From assembly GCA_034769895.1 (NCBI GenBank), contig CM068373.1, positions 284,675,379 through 284,739,378 on the forward strand: a stretch of 64,000 nucleotides of DNA, in the 5' to 3' direction. The DNA comes from Magicicada septendecula (taxonomy: Eukaryota > Arthropoda > Insecta > Hemiptera > Cicadidae). The number at the start of each line of letters is the position of its first letter. The stretch's first letter is position 1. The notes beneath the pieces were generated by a model. That model made no database searches. It saw nothing but the letters and a program-made list of their open reading frames with translations, and had not been told where the DNA came from. Both the position numbers and the translations under genes were made by a program. Below are positions 47,925 to 62,604 of this stretch, piece by piece.

Positions 47925-48360
47925 TCGCGTTATTTCTGTCCTCATTCATGTTTATTTTCTTACATTTGCACGGTTTTTAAATGGAAAGTGCCGAAACCCA
48001 TACCAACATAACGCATGCAAGCCGAAAAAGTGTCCAGCGTGGATAGCGATTTGCTTCCTGTGGATCGCTGGGCAGTGTAACTGCACGTGTTTACATATGA
48101 ACGATTCATAGACAGACTTTTCGTCTTTAGGGAATGAACCCTCTGCAAGATGCTGAGGGTCCATGAGTGACTTTGGAACGCTCCTTCTTTTCCGCGTGTT
48201 TGTTCTGTGAAACGTACACTGTAGATTCGCAGATTTATTCTAAGCAACGCTCAATAGGAAATGTTGAAAATTTTTGTTCACGGTGAACCCTCATACACAC
48301 TAAACCTGCTCTGATGTTTTAATTACGGACATCATAATATTAAAACTTTGGAAAGTTGAG
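44910..48360 (+). repeat. Macrosatellite copy 10
   Basis: A 3451-base unit. The minisatellite block has a private junction near 45638 (AAATTCAATACAAGG) that removes one unit edge. Helitron-like pair at 46737-47655. Its microsatellite (47766-47922) is the most degenerate, with CCCACCC and CGCGCACGCACG interruptions. Confidence 0.95.
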
Positions 48361-51163
48361 CACTACTTAATGGAGATCAATCATTAACTTATACAAGCCA
48401 TTAATTTTGTGCATATTTTTTATATATATGTGTACAACGTTATCGGCAACAAAGAAGTAGTTTTTGTTAAAATTCCTTCCCGGGATATTTGGCCGTAGTC
48501 CAATGTTTTCTACAAAACCAGACGTTTCGGCAATGCCATTGACTTCCATCATCAGTGAAAATCGAGTGCGATAACGTGAGGTGGTATATGTTACTGACCA
48601 CAGTACTGTGGTTAAGGCTGAAGCAGTAAGTAGAAAGAAGTAGTTTCTATGGTAATATTGCATTTCGAAAATGATTTTAAAAATAAATCTTAGAATATGG
48701 AAGTCATGTATGGTTCTCCATACCGATATTTTTTCTATGGTAAACGATAACAGCCGCAACTTCAAACAGAATCAGATTATGTTTTGCATACAGCCCTGTA
48801 TTGTAGAGTTCTCAATACCTTTTGGTGTTGGTGAAGATCGGTTAAGGGAAAGGGGTAGTTTACCAGCAACGTTTTATGTTTTAAAAGGGTATTTTCTATG
48901 GCAAACGATAAGAGCCGCAAATTCAAACAGAATCAAATAAGATTTTGCATACAGCCCTGTTTTGTTGAGTACTAAAGACCTATTGTTTTTGGTGAAGATT
49001 GGTTAAGGGAAAGGTGTAGTTTACCGGCCACGTTTTTTGTTTTATCAATGGTATTTTATATGGCAAACGATAACAGCCGCAAATTCAAACAGAATCATAT
49101 AATATTTTGCATACTGCCCTGAATTGTAGAGTTCTCAAGACCAGTCGTTTTTGGTGAAGATCGGTTAAGGGAAAGGGGTAGTTTACCTGCAACGGTTTTT
49201 TATCAAGGGTAATTTTACTTCCATATTCCTTAAGGAAATGGAAGTATGGTGATGGCAAAAAAAATCGTGTTTGAGATTATTGCAGATTCTGATTGTACTA
49301 CACTCAAAACATGAAAAAAAGTCGTTTTCCGAAAAGTGTCTGTGTGTGTGTCTGTCTGTCTGTCTGTGTGTCTGTCTGTGTGTAGATTTTTTTTCTATGG
49401 CAAACGATAACTGCCGCAAATTCAAACAGAATCAAATAAATTTTTGCATACAGCCCTGATTTCTAGAGTACTCACGACCTGTCGTTTTTGGTGAAGATCG
49501 GTTAAGGGAAAGGGGTAGTTTACCAGTATAGTTTTATGTTTTAACAAGGGTACTTCCTATGGCAAACGATAACAGCCGCAAGTTCAAACAGAATCAAAAG
49601 ATTATTTGCATACAGCCCTAAATTGCAGAGTTCTCAAGATCTGTTATTTTTGGTGAAGATCGGTTAAGGGAAAGGGGTAGTTTACCAGCAGCGTTTTTTT
49701 ATCTAGGATATTTTTTATGGCAAACGATAACAGCCGCAAATTCAAACAGAATCAACTAATTTTCTGCATACTACCGTGATTTGTAGAGTACTCAGGACGT
49801 GTGGTTTTTGGTGAAGATCGGTTGAGGGGAAGGGGTAGTTTACCTGCAACATTTTTTATCAAGCGTATTTTCTATGGCAAACGATAACTGCCGCAAATTC
49901 AAACAGAATCAAATAATTTTTTGCATACGTCACTGAATTGTTGAGGACTCAAGGCCTTTTGATTTTGGGGAAGATCGGATAAGGGGAAGGGGTAGTTTAC
50001 CTGCAACCTTTTACGTTTTAACAAGAGTAAAGTACTTGAAAATTCATTTAAACCTTTTCAAACAATGGTAATTGTTAAAAATAAAATAATTTTGTTGCCA
50101 GGCAATAAAATTATATTTTTTTCATTTTAATGTAAATCTGTACATAGTATAAAGTAAAGTCGGTCCGTTTTCTCTCTGTGTTTGAAATCGCTAATCTCAG
50201 GAAGTACTAAACGGATTTTATTCAAGTTTTCGCCAATAGATAGAGTGTCTATCGAGGAACATTTATGTGTATAATTAATACATGTATGTTGTACATTAGC
50301 TTAGCTATCACGGTTTATGTCAAGTAAGTGGTATAGTTTACATCTTATATATAAAAATGAATGTTTCTTTGTTTGTCCCGTATGCGTTCCTATACCATTC
50401 ATCCGACTGCGATGAAATTTCGGTGAGTTGTTGTGCGCACGTCCGCGAAGGTTTCTTCCACATCTCCTCCTAAACCACTGTACCGATTTCAACCAAACTT
50501 GGCACAAATATTTTACGCAACGGGAGAACCAACATAGGATAGGTGTTTTTTCGATGGGGTCCTTTTGGGGATTCTTTGGGGTCTTCCACTTCGCCTCCTA
50601 AACCACTGGACCGATTTCAACCAAACTTGGCACAATATTTTACGCAAAGGGAGAACCAACATAGGACAAGTGTTTTTTCGATACGATCCTTTGGGGGGTC
50701 CTTTGGGGTCTTCCACTTCTCCACCTAAACCATTGGACCGATTTCAACCAAACTTGGCACAAATATTTTACGCAACGGGAGAACCAACATAGGACAGGTG
50801 TTTTTTTCGATACGATCCTCTGGGGGGTCCTTTGCAGTCTTAAAAAACTATTAGATCTGGTTACTATGGCAACCCAATAGAATAGATTCTGTTCTAAATA
50901 TATTATCGCATTAAATTGAAGACCACGCGAACGAAGTTGTGGGCAACAGCTATTTATTTTTAAGAAGCCAACTTTAATTAAACTTTATTAACTAACTAAC
51001 ATTTTCATTACGTACAACGTGAAACTCCGTAGCGAAGCACGGGTATTCTGCTAGTCATGTATAAGAGAAAATATATCGTGCGTGGCAGGCAAGCATATCT
51101 CAGTTATGTACTGTTTACGTTTCCATTTTATTATTATCACTACCGCAATAAAAAGGCAGGTAA

Positions 51164-51209
<46 letters not shown>

Positions 51210-51644
51210 TCGCGTTATTTCTGTCCTCATTCATGTTTATTTTCTTACATTTGCACGGTTTTTAAATGGAAAGTGCCGAACCCATACCAACATATCGCAT
51301 GCAAGCCGAAAAAGTGTCCAGCGTGGATAGCGATTTGCTTCCTGTGGATCGCTGGGCAGTGTAACTGCACGTGTTTACATATGAACGATTCATAGACAGA
51401 CTTTTCGTCTTTAGGGAATGAACCCTCTGCAAGATGCTGAGGGTCCATGAGTGACTTCGGAGCGCTCCTTCTTTTCCGCGTGTTTGTTCTGTGAAACGTA
51501 CACTGTAGATTCGCAGATTTATTCTAAGCAACGCTCAATAGGAAATGTTGAAAATTTTTGTCCACGGTGAACCCTCATACACACTAAACCTGCTCTGATG
51601 TTTTAATTACGGACATCATAATATTAAAACTTTGGAAAGTTGAG
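48361..51644 (+). repeat. Macrosatellite copy 11
   Basis: A 3284-base unit with one fewer minisatellite repeat after the TG tract than copy 10. Helitron-like pair at 50137-51054; plain AC tract at 51165-51208. Shares CTAGGATATTTT-type variants with copy 12. Confidence 0.95.
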
Positions 51645-54600
51645 CACTACTTAATGGAGATCAATCATTAACTTATACAAGCCATTAATTTTGTGCATAT
51701 TTTTTATATATATGTGTACAACGTTATCGGCAACAAAGAAGTAGTTTTTGTTAAAATTCCTTCCCGGGATATTTGGCCGTAGTCCAATGTTTTCTACAAA
51801 ACCAGACGTTTCGGCAATGCCATTGAATTCCATCATCAGTGAAAATCGAGTGCGATAACGTGAGGTGGTATATGTTACTGACCACAGTACTGTGGTTAAG
51901 GCTGAAGCAGTAAGTAGAAAGAAGTAGTTTCTATGGTAATATTGCATTTCGAAAATGATTTTAAAAATAAATCTTAGAATATGGAAGTCATGTATAGTTC
52001 TCCATACCGATATTTTTTCTATGGTAAACGATAACAGCCGCAACTTCAAACAGAATCAAATTATGTTTTGCATACAGCCCTGTATTGTAGAGTTCTCAAT
52101 ACCTTTGGTGTTGGTGAAGATCGGTTAAGGGAAAGGGGTAGTTTACCAGCAACGTTTTATGTTTTAAAAGGGTATTTTCTATGGCAAACGATAAGAGCCG
52201 CAAATTCAAACAGAATCAAATAAGATTTTGCATACAGCCCTGTTTTGTTGAGTACTAAAGACCTATTATTTTTGGTGAAGTATGGTTAAGGGAAAGGTGT
52301 AGTTTACCGGCCACGTTTTTTGTTTTATCAATGGTATTTTATATGGCAAACGATAACAGCCGCAAATTCAAACAGAATCATATAATATTTTGCATACTGC
52401 CCTGAATTGTAGAGTTCTCAAGACCTGTCGTTTTTGGTGAAGATCGGTGAAGGGAAAGGGGTAGTTTACCAGCAACGGTTTTTTATCTAGGGTAATTTTA
52501 CTTCCATATTCCTTAAGAAAATGGAAGTATGGTGATGGCAAAAAAAATCGTGTTTGAGATTATTGCAGATTCTGATTGTACTACACTCAAAACATGAAAA
52601 AAAGTCGTTTTCCGAAAAGTGTCTGTGTGTGTGTCTGTCTGTCTGTCTGTCTGTGTGTGTGTCTGTGTGTAGATTTTTTTTCTATGGCAAACGATAACTG
52701 CCGCAAATTCAAACAGAATCAAATAAATTTTTGCATACAGCCCTGATTTCTAGAGTACTCACGACCTGTTGTTTTTGGTGAAGATCGGTTTAGGGAAAGG
52801 GGTAGTTTACCAGTATAGTTTTATGTTTTAACAAGGGTACTCCCTATGGCAAACGATAACAGCCGCAGTTCAAACAGAATCAAAAGATTATTTGCATACA
52901 GCCCTAAATTGCAGAGATCTCAAGATCTGTTATTTTTGGTGAAGATCGGTTAAGGGAAATGGGTAGTTTACCAGCAGCGTTTTTTTATCTAGGATATTTT
53001 CTATGGCAACGATAACAGCCGCAAATTCAAACAGAATCAACTAATTTTTTGCATAATACCGTGATTTGTAGAGTACTCAGGACGTGTGGTTTTTGGTGAA
53101 GATCGGTTGAGGGGAAGGGGTAGTTTACCGGCAACATTTTTTATCAAGCGTATTTTCTATGGCAAACGATAACTGCCGCAAATTCAAACAGAATCAAATA
53201 ATGTTTTGCATACGTCACTGAATTGTTGAGGACTCAAGGCCTTTTGATTTTGGTGAAGATCGGGTAAGGGGAAGGGGTAGTTTACCTGCAACCTTTTATG
53301 TTTTAACAAGAGTAAAGTACTTGAAAATTCATTTAAACCTTTTCAAACAATGGTAATTGTTAAAAATAAAATAATTTTGTTGCCAGGCAATAAAATTATA
53401 ATTTTTTCATTTTAATGTAAATCTGTACATAGTATAAAGTAAAGTCGGTCCGTTTTCTCTCTGTGTTTGAAATCGCTAATCTCAGGAAGTACTAAACGGA
53501 TTTTATTCAAGTTTTCGCCATTAGATAGAGTGTCTATCGAGGAACATTTATGTGTATAATTAATACATGTATGTTGTACATTAGCTTAGCTATCACGGTT
53601 TATGTCAAGTAAGTGGTATAGTTTACATCTTATATATAAAAATGAATGTTTCTTTGTTTGTCCCGTATGCGTTCCTATACCATTCATCCGACTGCGATGA
53701 AACTTCGGTGAGTTGTTGTGCGCACGTCCGCGAAGGTTTCTTCCACATCTCCTCCTAAACCACTGTACCGATTTCAACCAAACTTGGCACAAATATTTTA
53801 CGCAACGGGAGAACCAACATAGGATAGGTGTTTTTTCGATGGGGTCCTTTTGGGGGTTCTTTGGGGTCTTCCACTTCGCCTCCTAAACCACTGGACCGAT
53901 TTCAACCAAACTTGGCACAAATATTTTACGCAAAGGGAGAACCAACATAGGACAAGTGTTTTTTCGATACGATCCTTTGGGGGGTCCTTTGGGGTCTTCC
54001 ACTTCTCCACCTAAACCATTGGACCGATTTCAACCAAACTTGGCACAAATATTTTACGCAACGGGAGAACCAACATAGGACAGGTGTTTTTTTCGATACG
54101 ATCCTCTGGGGGGTCCTTTGCAGTCTTAAAAACTATTAGATCTGGTTACTATGGCAACCCAATAGAATAGATTCTGTTCTAAATATATTATCGCATTAAA
54201 TTGAAGACCACGCGAACAAAGTTGTGGGCAACAGCTATTTATTTTTAAGAAGCCAACTTTAATTAAAATTTATAAACTAACTAACATTTTCATTACGTAC
54301 AACGTGAAACTCCGTAGCGAAGCACGGGTATTCTGCTAGCCATGTATAACAGAAAATATATCGTGCGTGGCAGGCAAGCATATCTCAGTTATGTACAGTT
54401 TACGTTTCCATTTTATTATTATCACTACCGCAATAAAAAGGCAGGTAAGACACACACACACACAATTCGCGTTATTTCTGTCTTCATTCATGTTTATTTT
54501 CTTACATTTGCACGGTTTTTAAATGGAAAGTGCCGAACCCATACCAACATAACGCATGCAAGCCGAAAAAGTGTCCAGCGTGGATAGCGATTTGCTTCCT

Positions 54601-54901
54601 GTGGATCGCTGGGCAGTGTAACTGCACGTGTTTACATATGAACGATTCATAGACAGACTTTTCGTCTTTAGGGAATGAACCCTCTGCAAGATGCTGAGGG
54701 TCCATGAGTGACTTCGGAGCGCTCCTTCTTTTCCGCGTGTTTGTTCTGTGAAACGTACACTGTAGATTCGCAGATTTATTCTAAGCAACGCTCAATAGGA
54801 AATGTTGAAAATTTTTGTCCACGGTGAACCCTCATACACACTAAACCTGCTCTGATGTTTTAGTTACGGACATCATAATATTAAAACTTTGGAAAGTTGA
54901 G
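51645..54901 (+). repeat. Macrosatellite copy 12
   Basis: A 3257-base unit. Helitron-like pair at 53422-54339, where the 3' end is followed by C rather than T. AC tract very short (54450-54465). Confidence 0.95.
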
Positions 54902-57900
54902 CACTACTTAATGGAGATCAATCATTAACTTATACAGCCATTAATTTTGTGCATATTTTTTATATATATGTGTACAACGTTATCGGCAACAAAGAAGTAG
55001 TTTTTGTTAAAATTCCTTCCCGGGATATTTGGCCGTAGTCCAATGTTTTCTACAAAACCAGACGTTTCGGCAATGCCATTGACTTCCATCATCAGTGAAA
55101 ATCGAGTGCGATAACGTGAGGTGGTATATGTTACTGACCACAGTACTGTGGTTAAGGCTGAAGCAGTAAGTAGAAAGAAGTAGTTTCTATGGTAATATTG
55201 CATTTCGAAAATGATTTTAAAAATAAATCTTAGAATATGGAAGTCATGTATGGTTCTCCATACCGATATTTTTTCTATGGTAAACGATAACAGCCGCAAC
55301 TTCAAACAGAATCAAATTATGTTTTGCATACAGCCCTGTATTGTAGAGTTCTCAATACCTTTGGTGTTGGTGAAGATCGGTTAAGGGAAAGGGGTAATTT
55401 TACCAGCAACGTTTTATGTTTTAAAAGGGTATTTTATATGGCAAACGATAAGAGCCGCAAATTCAAACAGAATCAAATAAGATTTTGCATACAGCCCTGT
55501 TTTGTTGAGTACTAAAGACCTATTGTTTTTGGTGAAGATTGGTTAAGGGAAAGGTGTAGTTTACCGGCCACGTTTTTTGTTTTATCAATGGTATTTTATA
55601 TGGCAAACGATAACAGCCGCAAATTCAAACAGAATCATATAATATTTTGCATACTGCCCTGAATTGTACAGTTCTCAAGACCTGTCGTTTTTGGTGAAGA
55701 TAGGTTAAGGGAAAGGGGTAGTTTACCGGCAACGGTTTTTTATCCAGGGTAATTTTACTTCCATATTCCTTAAGGAAATGGAAGTATGGTGATGGCAAAA
55801 AAAATCGTGTTTGAGATTATTGCAGATTCAGATTGTACTACACTCAAAACATGAAAAAAAGTCGTTTTCCGAAAAGTGTGTGTGTGTGTGTCTGTGTGTA
55901 GATTTTTTTCTATGGCAAACGATAACTGCCGCAAATTCAAACAGAATCAAATAAATTTTTGCACACAGCCCTGATTTGTAGAGTACTCACGACCTGTTGT
56001 TTTTGGTGAAGATCGGTTAAGGGAAAGGGGTAGTTTACCAGCAACGGTTTTTTTTATCAAGGGAAATTTTTTTTTTGGCAAACGATAACAGCCGTAAATT
56101 CAAACAGAATCAAATAATGTTTCGCATACAGCCCTGAATTGTAGAGTTCTCAAGACCTGTCGTTTTTGGTGAAGATCGGTTAAGGGAAAGGGGTAGTTTA
56201 CCAGTATAGTTTTATGTTTTAACAAGGGTACTTCCTATGGCAAACGATAACAGCCGCAAGTTCAAACAGAATCAAAAGATTATTTGCATACAGCCCTAAA
56301 TTGCAGAGTTCTCAAGATCTGTTATTTTTGGTGAAGATCGGTTAAGTGAAAGGGGTAATTTATCTGCAGCGTTTTTTTATCAAGGATATTTTATATGGCA
56401 AACGATAACAGCCGCAAATTCAAACAGAATCAAATAATTTTTTGCATACAACCGTGATTTGTAGAGTACTCAGGACCTGTTGTTTTTGGTGAAATCGGTT
56501 GAGGGGAAGGGGTAGTTTACCTGCAACATTTTTTATCAAGCGTATTTTCTATGGCAAACGATAACTGCCGCAAATTCAAACAGAATCAAATAATTTTCTG
56601 CATACCTTACTGAATTGTTGAGGACTCAAGGCCTTTTGATTTTGGTGAAGATCGGTTAAGGGGAAGGGGTAGTTTACCTGCAACCTTTTACGTTTTAACA
56701 AGAGTAAAGTACTTGAAAATTCATTTAAACTTTTTCAAACAATGGTAATTGTTAAAAATAAAATAATTTTGTTGCCAGGCAATAAAATTATAATTTTTTC
56801 ATTTTAATGTAAATCTGTACATAGTATAAAGTAAAGTCGATTCGTTTTCTTTCTGTGTTTGAAATCGCTAATCTCAGGAAGTACTGAACGGATTTTATTC
56901 AAGTTTTCGCCAATAGATAGAGTGTCTATCGAGGAACATTTATGTGTATAATTAATACATATATGTTGTACATTAGCTTAGCTATCACGGTTTATGTCAA
57001 GTAAGTGGTATAGTTTACATCTTATATATAAAAATGAATGTTTCTTTGTTTGTCCCGTATGCGTTCCTATACCATTCATCCGACTGCGATGAAACTTCGG
57101 TGAGTTGTTGTGCGCACGTCCGCGAAGGTTTCTTCCACATCTCCTCCTAAACCACTGTACCGATTTCAACCAAACTTGGCACAAATATTTTACGCAACGG
57201 GAGAACCAACATAGGGTAGGTTTTTTTTCGATGGGGTCCTTTTGGGGGTTCTTTGGGGTCTTCCACATCGCCTCCTAAACCACTGGACCGATTTCAACCA
57301 AACTTGGCACAAATATTTTACGCAAAGGGAGAACCAACATAGGACAAGTGTTTTTTTCGATACGATCCTTTGGGGGGTCCTTTGGGGTCTTCCACTTCTC
57401 CACCTAAACCATTGGACCGATTTCAACCAAACTTGGCAAAATATTTTACGCAACGGGAGAACCAACATAGGTCAGGTGTTTTTTTCGATACGATCCTCTG
57501 GGGGGTCCTTTGCAGTCTTAAAAAACTATTAGATCTGGTTACTATGGCAACCCAATAGAATAGATTCTGTTCTAAATATATTATCGCATTAAATTGAAGA
57601 CCACGAGAACGAAGTTGTGGGCAACAGCTATTTATTTTTAAGAAGCCAACTTTAATTAAACTTTATTAACTAACTAACATTTTCATTACGTACAACGTGA
57701 AACTCCGTAGCGAAGCACGGGTATTCTGCTAGTCATGTATAAGAGAAAATATATCGTGCGTGGCAGGCAAGCATATCTCAGTTATGTACTGTTTACGTTT
57801 CCATTTTATTATTATCACTACCGCAATAAAAAGGCAGGTAAGACACCCCCCCCCACACACACACACACACAGACAGAGAGACACACACACACACACACAG

Positions 57901-58346
57901 ACACACACAATTCGCGTTATTTCTGTCCTCATTCATGTTTATTTTCTTACATTTGCACGGTTTTTAAATGGAAAGTGCCGAACCCATACCAACATAACGC
58001 ATGCAAGCCGAAAAAGTGTCCAGCGTGGATAGCGATTTGCTTCCTGTGGATCGCTGGGCAGTGTAACTGCACGTGTTTACATATGAACGATTCATAGACA
58101 GACTTTTCGTCTTTAGGGAATGAACCCTCTGCAAGATGCTGAGGGTCCATGAGTGACTTCGGAGCGCTCCTTCTTTTCCGCGTGTTTGTTCTGTGAAACG
58201 TACACTGTAGATTCGCAGATTTATTCTAAGCAACGCTCAATAGGAAATGTTGAAAATTTTTGTCCACGGTGAACCCTCATACACACTAAACCTGCTCTGA
58301 TGCTTTAATTACGGACATCATAATATTAAAACTTTGGAAAGTTGAG
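54902..58346 (+). repeat. Macrosatellite copy 13
   Basis: A 3445-base unit. Helitron-like pair at 56814-57732. The microsatellite (57843-57910) opens with a run of nine or so C and has AGACAGAGAGAC interruptions. Confidence 0.95.
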
Positions 58347-61300
58347 CACTACTTAATGGAGATCAATCATTAACTTATACAAGCCATTAATTTTGTGCAT
58401 ATTTTTTATATATATGTGTACAACGTTATCGGCAACAAAGAAGTAGTTTTTGTTAAAATTCCTTCCCGGGATATTTGGCCGTAGTCCAATGTTTTCTACA
58501 AAACCAGACGTTTCGGCAATGCCATTGACTTCCATCATCAGTGAAAATCGAGTGCGATAACGTGAGGTGGTATATGTTACTGACCACAGTACTGTGGTTA
58601 AGGCTGAAGCAGTAAGTAGAAAGAAGTAGTTTCTATGGTAATATTGCATTTCGAAAATGATTTTAAAAATAAATCTTAGAATATGGAAGTCATGTATGGT
58701 TCTCCATACCGATATTTTTTCTATGGTAAACGATAACAGCCGCAACTTCAAACAGAATCAAATTATGTTTTGCATACAGCCCTGTATTGTAGAGTTCTCA
58801 ATACCTTTTGGTGTTGGTGAAGATCGGTTAAGGGAAAGGGGTAGTATACCAGCAACGTTTTATGTTTTAAAAGGGTATTTTCTATGGCAAACGATAAGAG
58901 CCGCAAATTCAAACAGAATCAAATAAGATTTTGCATACAGCCCTGTTTTGTTGAGTACTAAAGACCTGTTGTTTTTGGTGAAGATTGGTTAAGGGAAAGG
59001 TGTAGTTTACCGGCCACGTTTTTTGTTTTATCAATGGTATTTTATATGGCAAACGATAACAGCCGCAAATTCAAACAGAATCATATAATATTTTGCATAC
59101 TGCCCTGAATTGTAGAGTTCTCAAGACCTGTCGTTTTTGGTGAAGATCGGTTAAGGGAAAGGGGTAGTTTACCAGCAACGGTTTTTTATCAAGGGTAATT
59201 TTACTTCCATATTCCTTAAGGAAATGGAAGTATGGTGATGGCAAAAAAATCGTGTTTGAGATTATTGCAGATTCTGATTGTACTACACTCAAAAGATGAA
59301 AAAAAGTCGTTTTCCGAAAAGTGTCTGTGTGTGTGTCTGTCTGTCTGTCTGTGTGTCTGTCTGTGTGTAGATTTTTTTTCTATGGCAAACGATAACTGCC
59401 GCAAATTCAAACAGAATCAAATAAATTTTTGCATACAGTCCTGATTTTTAGAGTACTCACGACCTGTTCTTTTTGGTGAAGATCGGTTAAGGGAAAGGGG
59501 TAGTTTACCAGCAACGGTTTTTTTTATCAAGGGAAATTTTTTTTTTTTGGCAAACGATAACAGCCGCAAATTCAAACAGAATCAAATAATGTTTCGCATA
59601 CAGCCCTGAATTGTAGAGTTCTCAAGACCTGTCGTTTTTGGTGAAGATCGGTTAAGGGAAAGGGGTAGTTTACCAGTATAGTTTTATGTTTTAACAAGGG
59701 TACTTCCTATGGCAAACGATAACAGCCGCAAGTTCAAACAGAATCAAAAGATTATTTGCATACAGCCCTAAATTGCAGAGTTCTCAAGATCTCTTATTTT
59801 TGGTGAAGATCGGTTAAGGGAAAGGGGTAGTTTACCTGCAGCGTTTTTTTATCAAGGATATTTTATATGGCAAACGATAACAGCCGCAAATTCAAACAGA
59901 ATCAAATAATTTTTTGCATACAACCGTGATTTGTAGAGTACTCAGGACCTGTTGTTTTTGGTGAAATCGGTTGAGGGGAAGGGGTAGTTTACCTGCAACA
60001 TTTTTTATCAAGCGTATTTTCTATGGCAAACGATAACTGCCGCAAATTCAAACAGAATCAAATAATTTTTTGCATACGTCACTAAATTGTTGAGGACTCA
60101 AGGCCTTTTGATTTTGGTGAAGATCGGTTAAGGGGAAGGGGTTGTTTACCTGCAACCTTTTACGTTTTAACAAGAGTAAAGTACTTGAAAATTCATTTAA
60201 ACTTTTTCAAACAATGGTAATTGTTAAAAATAAAATAATTTTGTTGCCAGGCAATAAAATTATAATTTTTTCATTTTAATGTAAATCTGTACATAGTATA
60301 AAGTAAAGTCGGTCCGTTTTCTCTCTGTGTTTGAAATCGCTAATCTCAGGAAGTACTGAACGGATTTTATTCAAGTTTTCGCCAATAGATAGAGTGTCTA
60401 TCGAGGAACATTTATGTGTATAATTAATACATATATGTTGTACATTAGCTTAGCTATCACGGTTTATGTCAAGTAAGTGGTATAGTTTACATCTTATATA
60501 TAAAAATGAATGTTTCTTTGTTTGTCCCGTATGCGTTCCTATACCATTCATCCGACTGCGATGAAACTTCGGTGAGTTGTTGTGCGCACGTCCGCGAAGG
60601 TTTCTTCCACATCTCCTCCTAAACCACTGTACCGATTTCAACCAAACTTGGCACAAATATTTTACGCAACGGGAGAACCAACATAGGATAGGTTCTTTTT
60701 CGATGGGGTCCTTTTGGGGGTTCTTTGGGGTCTTCCACATCGCCTCCTAAACCACTGGACCGATTTCAACCAAACTTGGCACAAATATTTTACGCAAAGG
60801 GAGAACCAACATAAGACAAGTGTTTTTTTCGATACGATGCTTTGGGGGGTCCTTTGGCGTCTTCCACTTCTCCACCTAAACCATTGGACCGATTTCAACC
60901 AAACTTGGCACAAATATTTTACGCAACGGGAGAACCAACATAGGACTGGTGTTTTTTTCGTTACGATCCTCTGGGGGGTCCTTTGCAGTCTTAAAAAACT
61001 ATTAGATCTGGTTACTATGGCAACCCAATAGAATAGATTCTGTTCTAAATATATTATCGCATTAAATTGAAGACCACGCGAACGAAGTTGTGGGCAACAG
61101 CTATTTATTTTTAAGAAGCCAACTTTAATTAAATTTTATTAACTAACTAACATTTTCATTACGTACAACGTGAAACTCCGTAGCGAAGCACGGGTATTCT
61201 GCTAGTCATGTATAAGAGAAAATATATCGTGCGTGGCAGGCAAGCATATCTCAGTTATGTACTGTTTACGTTTCCATTTTATTATTATCACTACCGCAAT

Positions 61301-61767
61301 AAAAAGGCAGGTAAGACACACACACACACAATTCGCTTTATTTCTGTCCTCATTCATGTTTATTTTCTTACATTTGCACGGTTTATAAATGGAAAGTGCC
61401 GAACCCATACCAACATAACGCATGCAAGCCGAAAAAGTGTCCAGCGTGGATAGCGATTTGCTTCCTGTGGATCGCTGGGCAGTGTAACTGCACGTGTTTA
61501 CAGATGAACGATTCATAGACAGACTTTTCGTCTTTAGGGAATGAACCCTCTGCAAGATGCTGAGGGTCCATGAGTGACTTTGGAGCGCTCCTTCTTTTCC
61601 GCGTGTTTGTTCTGTGAAACGTACACTGTAGATTCGCAGATTTATTCTAAGCAACGCTCAATAGGAAATGTTGAAAATTTTTGTCCACGGTGAACCCTCA
61701 TACACACTAAACCTGCTCTGATGTTTTAATTACGGACATCATAATATTAAAACTTTGGAAAGTTGAG
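58347..61767 (+). repeat. Macrosatellite copy 14
   Basis: A 3421-base unit, last full copy. Helitron-like pair at 60286-61205; AC tract only 61315-61331. Confidence 0.95.
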
Positions 61768-62088
61768 CACTACTTAATGGAGATCAATCATTAACTTATA
61801 CAAGCCATTAATTTTGTGCATATTTTTTATATATATGTGTACAACGTTATCGGCAACAAAGAAGTGGTTTGGTTAAAATTCCTTCCCGGGATATTTGGCC
61901 GTAGTCCAATGTTTTCTACAAAACCAGACGTTTCGGCAATGCCATTGACTTCCATCATCAGTGAAAATCGAGTGCGATAACGTGAGGTGGTATATGTTAC
62001 TGACCACAGTACTGTGGTTAAGGCTGAAGCAGTAAGTAGAAAGAAGTAGTTTCTATGGTAATATTTCATTTCGAAAATGATTTTAAAT
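61768..62088 (+). repeat. Macrosatellite copy 15, truncated head only
   Basis: About 320 bases of the head segment in normal orientation, ending at GAAAATGATTTTAAA where the array orientation changes. Confidence 0.92.
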
Positions 62089-62149
62089 ATCGGTATGGAG
62101 AACCATACATGACTTCCATATTCTAAGATTTATATTTAAAATCATTTTC
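62073..62149. repeat. Inversion junction with 15-bp inverted arms
   Basis: GAAAATGATTTTAAA at 62073-62087 and its complement at 62135-62149 flank 47 bases that are the reverse complement of the normal continuation of the unit head (TATCGGTATGGAGAACC instead of the usual order). Confidence 0.88.
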
Positions 62150-62604
62150 AGCCAAACAGCCAGGGAAGGAATTTTAACAAAAAAATACTTCTTTCTTGCC
62201 AATAACGTAGTACACATATAAAAAATATTATCCCCTCCCCCTTCAACTATAATTTTGATTTATAGAAAATTACCCCCAGCCCGTTCAACTAGCCTCTTCA
62301 TTTATAGATATTTCAGCTACGTTTCTACAGTGGATTCATCAAAATTAAGTATTTTACTCATGTTACAACAAAAAATGTTTCTGGTAAACTGCCCTTTCCC
62401 CGTAACCGATCTTCACCAAAATCAACAGACATTGAGTTCTCTATAGCTCAGGCACATATGTAAAAAATTATTTGATTCTTTTTGAATTTACGGCAGTTAT
62501 GGTTCGTCATATAAAAAATACCCATGTTAAAACATAAAACATGAGATTTATAAAACATATCTAAGATTTATATTTAAAATCATTTTTGAAATAAAATATT
62601 TTCA
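62150..62604 (-). repeat. Diverged inverted fragments of the macrosatellite unit
   Basis: Reverse-complement matches to the head (62150-62225, GGGAAGGAATTTTAAC), to the post-minisatellite spacer (about 62338-62375), to one minisatellite unit (about 62378-62545) and to the head again (about 62565-62604). Pieces are shuffled and clearly more diverged than the main array. Between 62226 and 62337 is a C-rich stretch with an imperfect repeat (CCCTTCAACTA / CCCGTTCAACTA). Confidence 0.8.
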